Shown: positions 52,362 through 61,296, counted from the first letter of the stretch. The stretch is DNA of 64,000 nt from Paenibacillus sp. CF384 (GCF_900106745.1 NZ_FNNV01000007.1:186001-250000); one strand, 5' to 3'. The notes: generated by a model not told the origin, from the sequence alone. A program made the numbers and translations.

Positions 52362-53399
52362 CTATTTAACAATGCTTTCTACCACTTTTTCGATAGCTAG
52401 TTTCTGGCTTAGCGGTGCACCTGACATGGAGCCAGGAGGAAGATTAAACACTTGATTAGCTTTTACAGCCTTCAGATTCTTCCATATTGTAGTGTCCGCT
52501 GTACCAGGCATAAGCCAGGTAGGCGTATAATTGTCTTTCTCCGCACCATCAATATTATCTAAGAAAATGTAATCCGGATCTAGTTCAGCCAATCCTTCTA
52601 GTGATATCTGGGCATATTCCGCAGGATAACCTTTCGGTGGAGTCAAGCCAAAGCCCACCGTCTTATCAAACCATGGAGTTCGATCAGTAGGACCGGATCC
52701 GATAAGGCCAAAGGTATTATTCCCCTGGTCGGCCATAACAACAGACGTTTTGTCCATGTATGGAGTCAACTTTTCACGGGAATCCGCAATTAAGCTTTCG
52801 AGATCCTCGATGATTTTCGCAGCTTCTTTCTCTTTGCCCAGGACCTTAGCATAGTCGGTTAGAACATCTTGCCAAGTTTTAGAGTCAAATATCAGTGTGG
52901 GTGCAACCTTATTGTAGGCTTCATAATCCGCACTATCATTAGCTGTTGCTACGATTAGATCCGGAGTGACTTCCATCATTTGCTCAAAGTCTTGTGAGTC
53001 GCCTATTTCGATGATGTTCAATTTATCTGCCATCGGCCTAAGCGCTTCTCTCGTCATAACAAACGACTTTGCTCTTGTTGCTGCAACCGGCGGCACCCCA
53101 AGCGCTATAAGTGTTTCTATGTGTCCGAAATAAGCCGGGATGATTCGTTCAGGAGCCTTCTCAAAAGTAACGGTATGCCCTAAATCATCCGTAATCGTTC
53201 GCGGCCATTCGCTTTCGGAAGTTGACTCCGTTTCTTCGGATGCAGCTGGTGTTTCCGTAGAAGCAGCTTCGTTCGAAGGTTGAACGTTGGCGTTGGACGC
53301 AGTATTGTTGTTCCCGTTATTGGAGCAGCCAACGAGCAGAACCACTATAATAGCAGAGAAAATTAGTGCCTTTACCGATATCTTGCGTTTAGCTTGCAT
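52362..53399 (-). CDS. Siderophore-binding lipoprotein
   Basis: A 345-residue iron-siderophore binding protein: lipoprotein signal KALIFSAIIVVLLVGCSNN with the cysteine near residue 25, a Thr/Ser/Glu-rich linker, then a TroA/FecB-type bilobal domain (ITDDLGHTVTFEKAPERIIP, LIALGVPPVAA, LDPDYIFLDNI). First gene of the operon with two FecCD permeases. A Fur-type box lies 52 bp upstream. The siderophore cannot be named. Start ATG at 53399 chosen over one at 53411. Confidence 0.88.
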   Translation of the reverse strand: MQAKRKISVKALIFSAIIVVLLVGCSNNGNNNTASNANVQPSNEAASTETPAASEETESTSESEWPRTITDDLGHTVTFEKAPERIIPAYFGHIETLIALGVPPVAATRAKSFVMTREALRPMADKLNIIEIGDSQDFEQMMEVTPDLIVATANDSADYEAYNKVAPTLIFDSKTWQDVLTDYAKVLGKEKEAAKIIEDLESLIADSREKLTPYMDKTSVVMADQGNNTFGLIGSGPTDRTPWFDKTVGFGLTPPKGYPAEYAQISLEGLAELDPDYIFLDNIDGAEKDNYTPTWLMPGTADTTIWKNLKAVKANQVFNLPPGSMSGAPLSQKLAIEKVVESIVK

Positions 53400-53450
53400 G
53401 TCTAAAACCATCCCTTTTTTATTTATTCCGTAACCACTATCAAATATTGG

Positions 53451-53471
53451 TATTGATAACGATTATCAATA
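53451..53471. promoter_or_regulatory. Fur box of the siderophore operon
   Basis: TATTGATAA-CGA-TTATCAATA has perfect 9-bp arms; the 7-1-7 core TGATAAC-G-ATTATCA differs from the Fur consensus by one base. It overlaps a TTGATA -35-like element on the minus strand. Confidence 0.85.
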
Positions 53472-53655
53472 TCGATAATTGTATAGGCATGTTAGCGTTG
53501 TGTCAATGAAAAAAAACAAACCTATCAGCTTAATGGGGGCATCAGCGAAAATAAGTGGATTGGACCAATTCCCGATTTCCAGCTTTTCGTTTATTGGCAG
53601 GAATTAACAGTCTATCGCTGAATGTTTAGAGAGAAAGAATGTTTGAGGAGGAAAA

Positions 53656-53715
53656 TGAATGCCCACGAGTACATCCCGGATTACAATAAATGCACCAGTG
53701 GAATCCACCAATTGA
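53656..53715 (+). CDS. Possible 19-residue peptide gene
   Basis: ATG at 53656 encodes MNAHEYIPDYNKCTSESTN followed by TGA. A very strong GAGGAGG lies just upstream (3 bp from this ATG, 7 bp from a second, frame-shifted ATG at 53660 whose 34-codon ORF runs into the terminator). A terminator follows within 10 bp. The tight package of ribosome site, tiny ORF and terminator suggests a real small gene, but which frame is used is unclear. The rest of the 53400-53763 gap holds only the Fur region. Confidence 0.3.
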
Positions 53716-53720
53716 GACGA

Positions 53721-53756
53721 AAGGAGCTGCCCGCGGCAGCTCCCTTTTGATTTTGC
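53721..53756. terminator. Terminator between the peptide ORF and paralogue B
   Basis: AAGGAGCTGCC and GGCAGCTCCCTT arms, then TTGATTTTG on the plus strand; can also serve the convergent minus-strand gene. Confidence 0.8.
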
Positions 53757-53763
53757 TATTACA

Positions 53764-54231
53764 TTAATATTCGCCTTTAATGACAAAAAACGTGCCTCGA
53801 ATTGTCCCAGCTAAGCTAGACTTCTGTCTAGCAAACTTAAACTTCTTCTCTTCTAGCTCCTTTGGTACTTCCATTCCTTGAGAAAGCTTAAAACCTACGG
53901 CCCGCTTCTTAGCATCATCAACCGTATACAGGACGTTTACCGCTAGACCATCCTCGTAAAAGACAAATGTCCAGTCTATATTCTCCACTCGAAGACGCGT
54001 CGTTTGCAACGGCTTGGCTGCAAACGCAATACCACGTTCTTCTTTCAAAATGCGATTCACATAATCCAAAGTCTCTTTGCTTTCGCTAGCGGGTACAACC
54101 GTAAATTCTTGCTTGTATTTGTTCATGAAGTAACGAGCTTCATTCGCACGTAAACCTGCAAGTGCATCTGCTACAGGGGAAGACTCTAAACCAACCGTAG
54201 ACACATTTTTGAAATCAACAGTATAGGGCAT
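53764..54231 (-). CDS. Conserved protein of unknown function, paralogue B
   Basis: A 155-residue soluble protein about 80% identical to the product of 5917-6381, beginning MPYTVDFKNVSTVGLESSP and ending AGTIRGTFFVIKGEY. I do not recognise the family. The start at 54231 is 8 bp after GGAG; an ATG two codons upstream lies on the ribosome site. It stands alone between two terminators, unlike paralogue A, which sits beside TetR and VOC genes. Confidence 0.72.
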   Translation of the reverse strand: MPYTVDFKNVSTVGLESSPVADALAGLRANEARYFMNKYKQEFTVVPASESKETLDYVNRILKEERGIAFAAKPLQTTRLRVENIDWTFVFYEDGLAVNVLYTVDDAKKRAVGFKLSQGMEVPKELEEKKFKFARQKSSLAGTIRGTFFVIKGEY

Positions 54232-54358
54232 TTCCATCTCTCCTTAAGGATTTATTTCCTACACAATTAATTCTATTTATTAAATGTATCAAAAAATGAT
54301 ACTTTTTATTGAGCTCTTGCTCTTTGCTAAATCTTTCATACATTAAAACGGCAAAATT

Positions 54359-54389
54359 AAGGGCCACCCTATGCGGGGTGGCCCTTTCA
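54359..54389. terminator. Hairpin terminator downstream of the small basic protein gene
   Basis: AAGGGCCACCC pairs with GGGTGGCCCTT; T-rich on the plus side and moderately on the minus side. Confidence 0.7.
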
Positions 54390-54424
54390 TGACACGAATA
54401 AACCGGAAGCTATGGATCGCCTCA

Positions 54425-54673
54425 TCACTTACGGTTGTTCTTATCCAATTCTTCGCGTTTCGCTGGCGTGACACGACTAACCCAATTTTCCCTATTCATT
54501 AATTTCACTGTATTTGCGCGAGATGGAGTATCGTTCACCGTTAGCCCGGATGGCTCTAATTCCTGGCCCCCTGCGTTATTGCCACTCGGATTATCAGGTC
54601 CCTTCTTTTCTTTACGAGAAGGTAGGCCTCTACCATTGTGCTTACCTCTGTTCCATACTCTGCCTTTACTCAT
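54425..54673 (-). CDS. Small basic hydrophilic protein of unknown function
   Basis: An 82-residue protein (MSKGRVWNRGKHNGRGLPSR..) rich in Lys, Arg, Asn, Gly and Pro, with no hydrophobic segment; probably disordered. The composition recalls small spore-associated proteins of Bacillales, but I cannot assign it. The ATG at 54673 has GGAG 7 bp upstream. It lies 73 bp after the stop... side of the ABC ATPase gene in the same direction, so it could be the last gene of that operon or independent. Confidence 0.6.
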   Translation of the reverse strand: MSKGRVWNRGKHNGRGLPSRKEKKGPDNPSGNNAGGQELEPSGLTVNDTPSRANTVKLMNRENWVSRVTPAKREELDKNNRK

Positions 54674-54746
54674 TTCACATCTCCATCTATCTAGGATTCT
54701 TTGTTTAGTATGCTTTCTAACAAGTATACCCCATCTACCGAATGCC

Positions 54747-55433
54747 CTACTTATGTTTATTGTCAATTAGTCGTCCATTCTCTAAATAAAGAATACGATC
54801 ACACAGCGGCAGTACCCGTTCGTCGTGCGTAACCATAATTCCGCTCTTACCCCGTTCCTTTGCCTCTCTGGCAATCATCCGTACGATGTCCATTCCTCTT
54901 GAGGCATCTAGACTCGCCGTCGGCTCGTCCGCCATTAGCACGGCCGGATCATTCATGAGTGCTCTTGCGATTGAGACGCGCTGACGCTCACCACCTGATA
55001 ATCTGTGAGGATAAGCACTTCTACGGTGGTCTAAACCCAGCTTATGAAGCAGCTTCTTGATGCGTTCATTCGCCTTCACTTTGTTCATGTTCCCTAACTT
55101 TGCGACCAGCATCAACTGTTCTTCCACCTTCAAGTATGGAATCAAGTTGGCACTTTGAAAAATAAATCCAATCTTGTTCAGCCGTATCTCGGACAGCGCC
55201 TGCTTCTGTTTACCGGCTATTGCCTCTCCATCCAGCAATACTCCACCGCTCGTAGGCTCAAGGAGTGCGCCGGCAATCGATAGAAACGTGCTCTTGCCGG
55301 ATCCCGAAGGCCCCATAACTGCAACAAGTTCCCCTTCCGAAACTTGCAAATTCAAGTGATCGAGTACCGTTCGCTGCATACCGCCATCCTCGAAGGTATG
55401 CGTAATATTGTCCAGAATAAGTCTGTGTCTCAT
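54747..55433 (-). CDS. ABC transporter ATP-binding protein, MacB/LolD-like
   Basis: A 228-residue ATPase: Walker A GPSGSGKST, Q-loop near FQSANLIPYL, signature LSGGERQRVSIARALM and Walker B VLMADEPTASLD. The sequence fits the FtsX-associated (LolD/MacB/YvrO) group that powers export or envelope remodelling rather than import. Overlaps the permease gene by ATGA. Last in the series RR, kinase, permease, ATPase. Confidence 0.9.
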   Translation of the reverse strand: MRHRLILDNITHTFEDGGMQRTVLDHLNLQVSEGELVAVMGPSGSGKSTFLSIAGALLEPTSGGVLLDGEAIAGKQKQALSEIRLNKIGFIFQSANLIPYLKVEEQLMLVAKLGNMNKVKANERIKKLLHKLGLDHRRSAYPHRLSGGERQRVSIARALMNDPAVLMADEPTASLDASRGMDIVRMIAREAKERGKSGIMVTHDERVLPLCDRILYLENGRLIDNKHK

Positions 55434-56557
55434 GCTGCACTCCTCCCTATCGCATCCACGGCGTCAATTCTGGTTACTTTCCAAACGGAAAGCAGTGATC
55501 CGGCAAGCGACATCACAATAAACGCACCGCTAGTAAACGCCAATGTGGAGGGTTGAAGCAGAAACGGCATTCCGCCAGGCAAGAGAGCTTTCATTACTTG
55601 GATAAGCAGTATGCTGATAATTAAACTCCCTGTCGATAACAGCAACACTTGAAGGGACACGCTTCGCACAAGGTAAACAGTTGGTGTTCCAATCGCCTTC
55701 AAAACACCAAATTGACTGCTCTTCTGAATAGTGATGACATAGAAGAACACGGCTAAGACAAAGGAAGAAATGAGAAACAAGAAGATAATCATCATCCAAA
55801 GCGAGCCCTGCTCCTCCTTGTAACCTGGAATGGCGGAAACGGCTTGTGGTTTGGTAACGATCTCTGAGTCCGGTAAGGCTGCAGCAAGCTGCTTTGCTTG
55901 GTGCTTATTCGCCTTTACGGCTATCGCATTATAGCTCTTGCCGTCTCCGGATTCTCCTGTCTCGGTTCGCGCTGCTGTCTCTAGCTGAAGCTGCTGCCAG
56001 TCGTGCTCATTCAGAAATACCGCCGGCGAATGGCTGTAAGATTCATGGCTGACAAACCCGCTAACCGTCCATTTCAAACCTGAAGCCTGATCTACTAGAA
56101 AAGTACCGAGGCCAATCCCTGAATCCTTCAGTTTGCGATCTACAAGTACACGTCCAGTCGCACCCGATGTGATAGGCTCGCCTTCGGTCACCTTGGGCAT
56201 CAGCCAGCCCGCCGGATTCATGCCAAGAAGCGTCACGTCTAGCTTCCCGGTTGTTCCCTCCGCCGTCATGGTAGTCATCTTGACGCCAAGCGGCTGCACG
56301 TTCTCTTGTCCTGTAATTATGCCCGCTTGTATCCGTACTTGTTCGCCTAGACGTGACCGGGTGAAGCGATGATTCGAATCTTTCTCCATAATAAAATGCG
56401 TAGCGTCCATATTTTGAATCGATGCCGCGTTATCATAGGCGAGCCCACTCGCAAGCCCGGTAACGAATAGAACCAGGAAAGTGACAAGCAGCATAATAAT
56501 CGCGATCAGCGAATAGCGGACTTTAGCGAACCTCATTTCTCGAATGGCCAGATACAT
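55430..56557 (-). CDS. FtsX-type ABC transporter permease
   Basis: A 375-residue membrane protein: one N-terminal helix (residues about 17-40), a periplasm-side/extracellular domain of about 200 residues, then three C-terminal helices (about 252-278, 298-322, 345-365). This is the MacB/FtsX permease plan. GGAGGG lies 7 bp before the ATG. With the adjacent ATPase it probably exports or extracts an amphipathic or peptide substrate, possibly in antimicrobial-peptide defence, under control of the two-component system upstream. Confidence 0.88.
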   Translation of the reverse strand: MYLAIREMRFAKVRYSLIAIIMLLVTFLVLFVTGLASGLAYDNAASIQNMDATHFIMEKDSNHRFTRSRLGEQVRIQAGIITGQENVQPLGVKMTTMTAEGTTGKLDVTLLGMNPAGWLMPKVTEGEPITSGATGRVLVDRKLKDSGIGLGTFLVDQASGLKWTVSGFVSHESYSHSPAVFLNEHDWQQLQLETAARTETGESGDGKSYNAIAVKANKHQAKQLAAALPDSEIVTKPQAVSAIPGYKEEQGSLWMMIIFLFLISSFVLAVFFYVITIQKSSQFGVLKAIGTPTVYLVRSVSLQVLLLSTGSLIISILLIQVMKALLPGGMPFLLQPSTLAFTSGAFIVMSLAGSLLSVWKVTRIDAVDAIGRSAA

Positions 56558-56623
56558 GTTGCTTCCCTCCTCTTGGATGTCTCCAGTTTAGGAAGCGAAT
56601 ATAAATGGCGCATAAATAACAAA

Positions 56624-58003
56624 TTACAATTTGGGAATCGTCACCGTAAAGCTGGTGCCTGCCCCTTGCACGCTGCTCACTTCGATCGTTCCCTCGTGCA
56701 GCTGCACAATTCTCTTCACAATGGCCAGCCCCAAGCCTGTTCGACCCGAAGTACGTTCCCGAGCGCGATCGACACGGTAGAACCGATCGAATAGAAAGGG
56801 TAAATGCTCGGAAGCAATTCCTTCTCCATTATCCGAAATAACCACCTGGATACGCGACTGCATTTCCTCCGCACGCACTTCGATGCTTCGGCCCAATGGA
56901 ATATGGTTTACCGCATTGCTCAGCAAGTTTGTCCATACTTGCATCAGAAGCACTTCATCGCCATAAACCGAAATGGATTCCGGGACGGATAGCTTTAGTA
57001 ATAATTCCTTCCCCTCCAGCTGCCATTGCAACATTTCCACGCCTTGACGGATATGGCCGCGTAAGGAGAAGTGCTTCTTGTTCAGCGCCTCTTCTCCTTG
57101 TTCTAGCGTAGAGAGCAGCAACAGCTGTTTGCTCAGCATGGAGAGGTGGCGGCTTTCAGCCTCAACAATTGAAGCGTATTGTTGGCGTTCTTCTTCCGGC
57201 AAATCCCCTTGCGCTAATACCTTAGCAAATCCTTGAATGGAGGTAAGCGGCGATTGGATTTCATGCGATACATTGGATACGAATTGCTGGCGTGCCAGAT
57301 CCACCCTCTCCAGTTCCCGGCTCATCGTCATAAAATGCTCAGCTAGCTGACCAATTTCATCACGTCTTCCCGTCGTTAGACGAAGATTGTAGTTTCCTTG
57401 TGCAAGACGTTTGGTCGCTTCGGTTAACCTCGTAATTGGATTGACAATATAGCGAGTGCTCGCCAAGAAGAATACTATGCTGATGATGATGGTTAGCAAT
57501 CCGACTAATGCAAAGAAGGTACGAAGCTCTCCGAACTGCAGCAGTACATCCGGTCGCATGAACAGAGCGTAAGTCTTTCCCGATGCTTGGATGGGCACGC
57601 CTACCGTATTGCTTAAGCGGTTATCGAAGAAGCCCGTGATGAACGGCTTATTGGGAAACTGCGCCACGCCGTGGTAGATGCCACCTCCAAGAACGATCCT
57701 GATGTCTTGCTTGTCTAGATTCTGCTCCCGAAAGGTTCTCCCATAGAAACGAGACTCTTCTTGCCCATCCGTCACATAGATCTCGTACCCTAAAGCGGCC
57801 GCATTACCAAGATATCGCTCCATACCCTCCGGATCAGATTCAATAAAGTTTTTCATATGCTCGGCAATGGATACAAGCTTCTCATCGTTAAACGGTTTGA
57901 GCTTTATATGGTAATAAATATTAGAAGCGATGAATCCCAACACACTGCTGGCTAAGATAACAGCTAATATGATCATAAACACGCGAGAGTACAGACTTTT
58001 CAT
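56624..58003 (-). CDS. Sensor histidine kinase of the ABC cassette
   Basis: A 459-residue kinase: helix at 8-28, an extracellular sensor of about 135 residues, second helix at about 165-187, HAMP linker, HisKA domain with the phospho-His in FVSNVSHEIQSPLTSIQGF and an ATPase domain (NLLSNAVNHIP, DNGEGI, GRTGLGLAI). The start overlaps the regulator stop by ATGA. Unlike BceS-type kinases it has a real extracellular sensor, so it may detect its stimulus directly. Confidence 0.92.
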   Translation of the reverse strand: MKSLYSRVFMIILAVILASSVLGFIASNIYYHIKLKPFNDEKLVSIAEHMKNFIESDPEGMERYLGNAAALGYEIYVTDGQEESRFYGRTFREQNLDKQDIRIVLGGGIYHGVAQFPNKPFITGFFDNRLSNTVGVPIQASGKTYALFMRPDVLLQFGELRTFFALVGLLTIIISIVFFLASTRYIVNPITRLTEATKRLAQGNYNLRLTTGRRDEIGQLAEHFMTMSRELERVDLARQQFVSNVSHEIQSPLTSIQGFAKVLAQGDLPEEERQQYASIVEAESRHLSMLSKQLLLLSTLEQGEEALNKKHFSLRGHIRQGVEMLQWQLEGKELLLKLSVPESISVYGDEVLLMQVWTNLLSNAVNHIPLGRSIEVRAEEMQSRIQVVISDNGEGIASEHLPFLFDRFYRVDRARERTSGRTGLGLAIVKRIVQLHEGTIEVSSVQGAGTSFTVTIPKL

Positions 58004-58677
58004 TTGGCCCTCACCGCAATTTTGTAGCCGATGCCTCGAACCGTCTGAATAACAAAATCATCCGCGTAATCGGCAAAACGCTGGCGTAGTCTGTTGATAT
58101 GTACATTAACCGTGTTGTCGTCTCCTTCATAACCCTGACCCCATACGAGACGGATCAACTCGTCACGGGAAAATAGACGCCCTGGGTACTGGGCCAGCTG
58201 AGCCAGCAGCTCAAATTCTTTCATCGGCAGTAAAATAATAGATTGACCGTCGTTCACTTCAACGTTTTTGCGATCTATGGTAATACGATGCATTCGAATG
58301 ATGTCATTCGCCGCCCGGTTATAGCGGCGGAACAGCGCCTTAACCCGGAAGAGCAGCTCTTCCGGCTCGAATGGCTTGGTCACGTAGTCATCCGTTCCTT
58401 TTAGATAGCCTTGTTCTTTATCTGATAGCTGGTCCTTGGCAGTGAGCAAAATAATCGGGATGTCGTAATGCTGCCGGATATGCTCACACAACTCAAACCC
58501 GTCCATATGCGGCATCATCACATCTATGATCGCGATATCTATCGTTGAACGTTCCATAACCTTTACCGCCTCGGCCCCGTCGCGAGCTTCATGCACGCTA
58601 TATCCTTCACGGGTCATGACGTAACGCACCAGCGCTCTAATATTTGGATCATCGTCTGCCAGTAGCAGGTGGTTCAA
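58000..58677 (-). CDS. OmpR-family response regulator
   Basis: A 225-residue regulator: receiver with acceptor Asp in IAIIDVMMPHMDGFE, KPFEPEELL lysine motif, and a C-terminal winged-helix DNA-binding domain (YPGRLFSRDELIRLVWGQGY, NVHINRLRQRF). TTG start at 58677, 8 bp after GGGGAGG; upstream in-frame codons are not supported. First gene of the four-gene cassette with kinase, permease and ATPase, which it probably controls. Confidence 0.92.
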   Translation of the reverse strand: MNHLLLADDDPNIRALVRYVMTREGYSVHEARDGAEAVKVMERSTIDIAIIDVMMPHMDGFELCEHIRQHYDIPIILLTAKDQLSDKEQGYLKGTDDYVTKPFEPEELLFRVKALFRRYNRAANDIIRMHRITIDRKNVEVNDGQSIILLPMKEFELLAQLAQYPGRLFSRDELIRLVWGQGYEGDDNTVNVHINRLRQRFADYADDFVIQTVRGIGYKIAVRAK

Positions 58678-58766
58678 CGTAATAACCTCCCCTTTCAAAA
58701 AAATTGGCGTCAAAGTGTAAACGTGTATCATCTAGGTCAAATAATATCATTTGAATTGGATTCATA

Positions 58767-59597
58767 CTACTCTCCCCTTACGTTAGAGTCATCAGTAAGT
58801 GATTTCACCACTAATCTATCTAGAGCAACAGCAACACCATCGTTATCATTTGATTCGGTTACGTGGGCTGCACAATTTTTCAGTTCAATTATCGCGTTCT
58901 CCATTGCTACAGGAAATCCGCACATTTGAAATAGTCCTAAATCGTTAAAGTCATCGCCGAATACCATCACATTTTCTGACTTCACCCCGATCTCATCAAG
59001 CACCCATTGTACGGCTTTTTCTTTTGAAGCTGATTTCTGCATGATTTGAACCAATACTCCTCCATCCGTTGCGATTACGTTCACATAATCACCGAATTGC
59101 TCGATAACATCCATCCATGTGCTGTAACCATGAACCAATATTTTGGTTGGGGATAATGAACTAAGAAAATCCTTATCCGCAACCAGGGGTTTAGGGTCAT
59201 TGGAACGGATACCGAAATGACTAAGTTGCGAGTCAGGAATTGGTGTACGCGTATAGCATGAGTCATTAACCTCGTAATTAATTATCGAATGTGGTGCATG
59301 TAACTCGATGAATTCGTTGATCTGTTGGCTAATCTCCATAGGGATACTAATGTGCCCCTGAGTTTGCTTTGACTTGCATATTGTTAGAGCACCATTGTAA
59401 TAAACCAAATAGTCTGCAAAAGGAAAATTGTTCACAAATTGATTAGCTGCTCTAGGCGGTCGCGCGGTGGCAACAATAATATGAATCCCAGAATCATAAC
59501 ACTTTTTAACCGTCTCATAATTTCGATTTGATATGGATTTGTCACTGCCTAGCAATGTTCCGTCTAAGTCTAATACAATTGCCTTTATGTTCGACAT
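58767..59597 (-). CDS. HAD-superfamily Cof-type phosphatase
   Basis: A 276-residue HAD hydrolase with nucleophile motif VLDLDGTLLGSDKSIS at the N-terminus, TARPPR motif II-like region, and VMVFGDDFNDLGLFQMCGF near residue 210 that supplies motif IV. It has the large cap typical of Cof/YkrA-like sugar phosphatases. It probably dephosphorylates a small metabolite such as a sugar phosphate or flavin precursor; unspecific members are common. Ribosome site AGGAGAGA. Appears monocistronic. Confidence 0.87.
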   Translation of the reverse strand: MSNIKAIVLDLDGTLLGSDKSISNRNYETVKKCYDSGIHIIVATARPPRAANQFVNNFPFADYLVYYNGALTICKSKQTQGHISIPMEISQQINEFIELHAPHSIINYEVNDSCYTRTPIPDSQLSHFGIRSNDPKPLVADKDFLSSLSPTKILVHGYSTWMDVIEQFGDYVNVIATDGGVLVQIMQKSASKEKAVQWVLDEIGVKSENVMVFGDDFNDLGLFQMCGFPVAMENAIIELKNCAAHVTESNDNDGVAVALDRLVVKSLTDDSNVRGE

Positions 59598-59988
59598 CTG
59601 TATCTCTCCTCACAATTAATTCTTCCAACTATAACCTAATTTTAGAAGAGATGACAGACTCAGTATTATCAGTCAACACGACGGTGTTTAAAAAATGAGA
59701 CCAGGTGTAGTGCACTCCATTAAGTATCTTCATTTAATAATCACAAGCCCGTAAGGCTTTAGGGGTTTAATTTTTTGCCCTACTTATGGGCTCACCGCGC
59801 TGTCTGTAACGGCAAGTTCTAGGGCCTTCCTTTTGCGGATGGCCTCTTCGCTAACTTAATATTAAGTGTGCCACAAGCAATCGCCTGAATATGTCAAATG
59901 AAACAAAAAAAAAAACCACATCCGTGGTTTTTTTGTTTGTTCTCAATACAAGACCTTCCTTTCTGAACGCTAACGGTGGGAAAGGCAA
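59598..59988. other. Non-coding gap, decayed sequence
   Basis: No convincing gene. It contains a degenerate copy of the GGCCATCC-type hairpin (about 59822-59851) and, on the minus strand around 59690-59770, a short open stretch that could be a transposase-tail relic (not provable by eye). The terminator of the 59989 gene fills its right end. Confidence 0.4.
59900..59937. terminator. Terminator of the 59989 gene
   Basis: AAAAACCAC and GTGGTTTTT arms with long A and T tracts on the two sides; functional in both directions, serving the minus-strand gene. Confidence 0.8.
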
Positions 59989-60561
59989 TTACCGCTGACG
60001 ATCCGGCAACGGTACCTCCATTTCTATCGAGTACGGCTTGCCGTCCGGGCCGCCTGCGACATTATAGGTAAGCTTGAGGGCCTTCGCTTCCGGACTGACA
60101 GGCTCGAAAATATAATATTGCTTACTGCCCAACTCTGTCACCTGATCGCCCTGACCGCCGAGTATCTGATAGACGCGCCCCTGCTCATCACGCGTTGCCG
60201 ACATATCGAAGTCATCCGGATGCACAAATGTGTTTGCTGTATCCTCGGTCTTGGGTCGAAGATGGAAGAATACCTGTGTCGTCACAGGTGTCACGACAAC
60301 CTTGTCCACAACAAATCCGCGCTGCGCGAGTGTATCTGGCATTTTGGGCTTCTCAATCACAACCGGTTCGGCATTGATTTCCACCGGTACGTCAAAGTGA
60401 AATGGCTGTTCAACCCCGGCCACAGTCAGTTTAACCCCAAGCGTGAACTGACTCGGTAACTCCGATTGCAGCAAATTCATGCTCACGAGCACGGAATCCT
60501 CTCCAGCTGGCCGCCCATCATTAAGTTCTTTTGTGGTTTGATATTCTTCTGTAATCATCAT
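59989..60561 (-). CDS. Protein of unknown function resembling the outer domain of DUF4179-type membrane proteins
   Basis: A 190-residue beta-rich soluble protein with no signal peptide or membrane segment. Stretches such as FTLGVKLTVAGVEQPFHFDVPV and the C-terminal LTYNVAGGPDGKPYSIEMEVPL resemble the extracellular Ig-like domain (DUF5643-like) of DUF4179 anti-sigma-type proteins, but the zinc finger and transmembrane helix of those proteins are missing. It may be a detached domain or a cytoplasmic relative. AAGGGGAAC upstream of the ATG. Confidence 0.5.
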   Translation of the reverse strand: MMITEEYQTTKELNDGRPAGEDSVLVSMNLLQSELPSQFTLGVKLTVAGVEQPFHFDVPVEINAEPVVIEKPKMPDTLAQRGFVVDKVVVTPVTTQVFFHLRPKTEDTANTFVHPDDFDMSATRDEQGRVYQILGGQGDQVTELGSKQYYIFEPVSPEAKALKLTYNVAGGPDGKPYSIEMEVPLPDRQR

Positions 60562-60755
60562 CGTTGTTGTTCCCCTTGCTATTACTTGTTGTTAAAGAAA
60601 AGGGAACGGCGCCTGTTCACTTGTTCCTTACAGTAATCAATATATTATTTTAAAATTTGCTTTTGGGCATTTTCTTTATTTATTTTTAAAAAAACTTTTT
60701 TTTAACATCTGCCTATACTTTTCTGATATAATCTTTTACTTCCTTCTTGTACAAA

Positions 60756-60784
60756 TAAAAAATAAGCTGCCGGGAACCGGCAGC
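60756..60784 (-). terminator. Terminator of the 60798 gene
   Basis: GCTGCCGG pairs with CCGGCAGC, followed by TTATTTTTTATTTG on the minus strand. Confidence 0.85.
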
Positions 60785-60797
60785 CACGCAGTAAAGG

Positions 60798-61178
60798 TTA
60801 GACCATTGGAGGACTCATTGCAGAAATGAGTATAAGCTCATTCTGATTAAAGAGTTGTTCCTCGACTAGGTTTCCGAATTCGTTAAGACCAGTAACAGCC
60901 AGTATTACATCAGGTGGGCTAACATTCATTGTATTAAGCTGTACCTCGTAGGTAACATTTCCTGCAATAAAAAACTCCCTTACATCATAAGAGTTGGGGG
61001 GAACTACATACGAGAGATGGTATGCGGTATAGAAAATACTGGAGTCAACAGAAGCAAAAATCTCTGCGATTATTGTTGCTGGGTTTGTCATATCTAGATT
61101 TCTTGTGCTTATAACGATATTAGTTGAAGCTGTACCAAAGTCTCTAGTATTCGTTACTGGACCAGTAGTATAAGGCAT
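60798..61178 (-). CDS. Protein of unknown function
   Basis: A 126-residue protein (MPYTTGPVTNTRDFGTASTN..) that I cannot assign. It looks like an all-beta domain, with alternating hydrophobic strands and a central segment VVPPNSYDVREFFIAGNVTY. No signal peptide or charged tail. GTGAGGTGAGA lies before the ATG and a good terminator follows. A 55-residue gene lies 118 bp upstream in the same direction. Confidence 0.6.
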   Translation of the reverse strand: MPYTTGPVTNTRDFGTASTNIVISTRNLDMTNPATIIAEIFASVDSSIFYTAYHLSYVVPPNSYDVREFFIAGNVTYEVQLNTMNVSPPDVILAVTGLNEFGNLVEEQLFNQNELILISAMSPPMV

Positions 61179-61296
61179 GGCGTCTCACCTCACTTTCTTA
61201 GAGGACATGCTCTATTCTATGAAAATAATTTCATACTGCTTGGGCATTGATATAGGCAATAAAATATTTTACATTTTTATGGTAAAATCAATTCCT

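Noticed and set aside
54286..54302. GTATCA/TGATAC hairpin followed by T-run as a terminator
   Set aside because: It is a 6-bp AT-rich stem within the promoter region of paralogue B, too weak and without an upstream plus-strand gene.
59690..59770. Insertion-sequence relic
   Set aside because: A short open tail on the minus strand felt transposase-like, but there is no catalytic motif, terminal repeat or target duplication to support it.
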